Positions 63,545 to 64,000 of a stretch of 64,000 nucleotides of DNA are shown here, in pieces (the first letter of the stretch is position 1; each line of letters opens with the position of its first letter). The DNA is from Owenia fusiformis. Taxonomy: Eukaryota; Annelida; Polychaeta; Sabellida; Oweniidae. The notes beneath the pieces are model-generated. The model ran no database searches. It had not been told where the DNA came from and saw only the letters and a list, made by a program, of their open reading frames with translations. Position numbers and translations under genes: made by a program. The stretch covers positions 2,147,318 through 2,211,317 of the forward strand of contig CAIIXF020000012.1 of NCBI GenBank assembly GCA_903813345.2, read 5' to 3'.

Positions 63545-63970
63545 GTGCCATACTTCACATTTGAGGGCATTACTTCATATCCGATGGCCATACATCACAT
63601 TTGAGGACCTTACTTCACATTTGAGGGCATTACTTCATATCCAAGGGCCTTACTTCACATTTGAGGGCATTACTTCATATCCAATGGCCTTACGTCATAT
63701 TTTAGGGCCTTACTTCACATTTGAGGGCATTTCTTCATATCCAATGGTCTTACGTCATATTTTTGGGCCTTACTTCACATTTGAGGGCATTACTTCATAT
63801 CCAATGGCCTTATGTCATATTTTAGGGCCTTACTTCACATTTGAGGGCATTACTTCATATCCAATGGCCTTACATCATATTTTAGGGCCTTCACTTCACA
63901 TTTGAGGGCATTACTTTATATCCAATGGCCTTACTTCACATTTGAGGGTTCACATTTGAGGCTTCACATG
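63545..63970. repeat. 20-bp satellite with 60-bp higher-order period
   Basis: TTACTTCACATTTGAGGGCA and two variant 20-mers alternate to give a 60-bp repeat, very regular from 63661 to 63900. The 114-codon ORF across it is a by-product, because 60 is divisible by 3. The array runs nearly to the window's end. Confidence 0.95.
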
Positions 63971-64000
63971 ATGTATACAACTGTTTGAGATAATAAACTG

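Noticed and set aside
63561-63905. 114-codon ORF
   Set aside because: It lies entirely inside the 20/60-bp satellite.

Overview
The window is eukaryotic: AT-rich DNA (roughly one third G+C by eye) with one multi-exon gene, canonical GT-AG introns, long non-coding stretches and many small transposon-like and satellite repeats. The gene is a T-box transcription factor of the Tbx2/3 (optomotor-blind) class on the minus strand. A single Tbx2/3-type gene in a repeat-rich, AT-rich genome fits a marine invertebrate, for example a hemichordate or another non-vertebrate deuterostome, or a lophotrochozoan. The species cannot be fixed from the sequence.

Layout, read in gene direction (right to left): 64,000-37,700 is about 26 kb of 5' flank with no convincing coding exon. 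It holds minisatellites (56.4-57.0 kb, 62.6-62.8 kb, 63.5-64.0 kb), a 310-bp element with 78-bp terminal inverted repeats (60.4-60.7 kb), several palindromes and small MITEs (44.1, 47.8, 50.6, 52.4, 52.9, 57.9 kb) and a possible transposase remnant (50 kb). The core promoter region is near 37.55-37.70 kb. Six coding exons follow: 37470-37070, 20637-20370, 13482-13336, 11889-11813, 9604-9327 and 8942-7783. They join in frame to 776 codons plus stop. Exons 1-4 encode the T-box DNA-binding domain, exon 5 an acidic linker, and exon 6 the Ser/Pro/His-rich C-terminal region with the family's C-terminal motif. The 3' UTR probably runs to about 7.2 or 6.8 kb. From 6.5 kb to 1 the DNA is again repeat-rich: nested MITEs at 5.4-6.5 kb, a ~720-bp imperfect palindrome at 4.6-5.4 kb and a 12-bp minisatellite at 4.05 kb.

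The most unusual signals are: (1) a minisatellite in intron 2 (13534-13794) whose unit resembles the 3' splice site and first codons of exon 3, giving six decoy acceptors that all lead to a stop; (2) a ~160-bp element in intron 1 (27557-27718) with a closing stem and three internal hairpins; (3) a ~2.9-kb element in intron 1 with perfect 20-bp inverted ends and TTAA at both ends (23459-26350); (4) a hAT-like MITE family in several copies, two of them flanked by perfect 8-bp target duplications. No tRNA, rRNA, CRISPR, operon or bacterial feature was seen.
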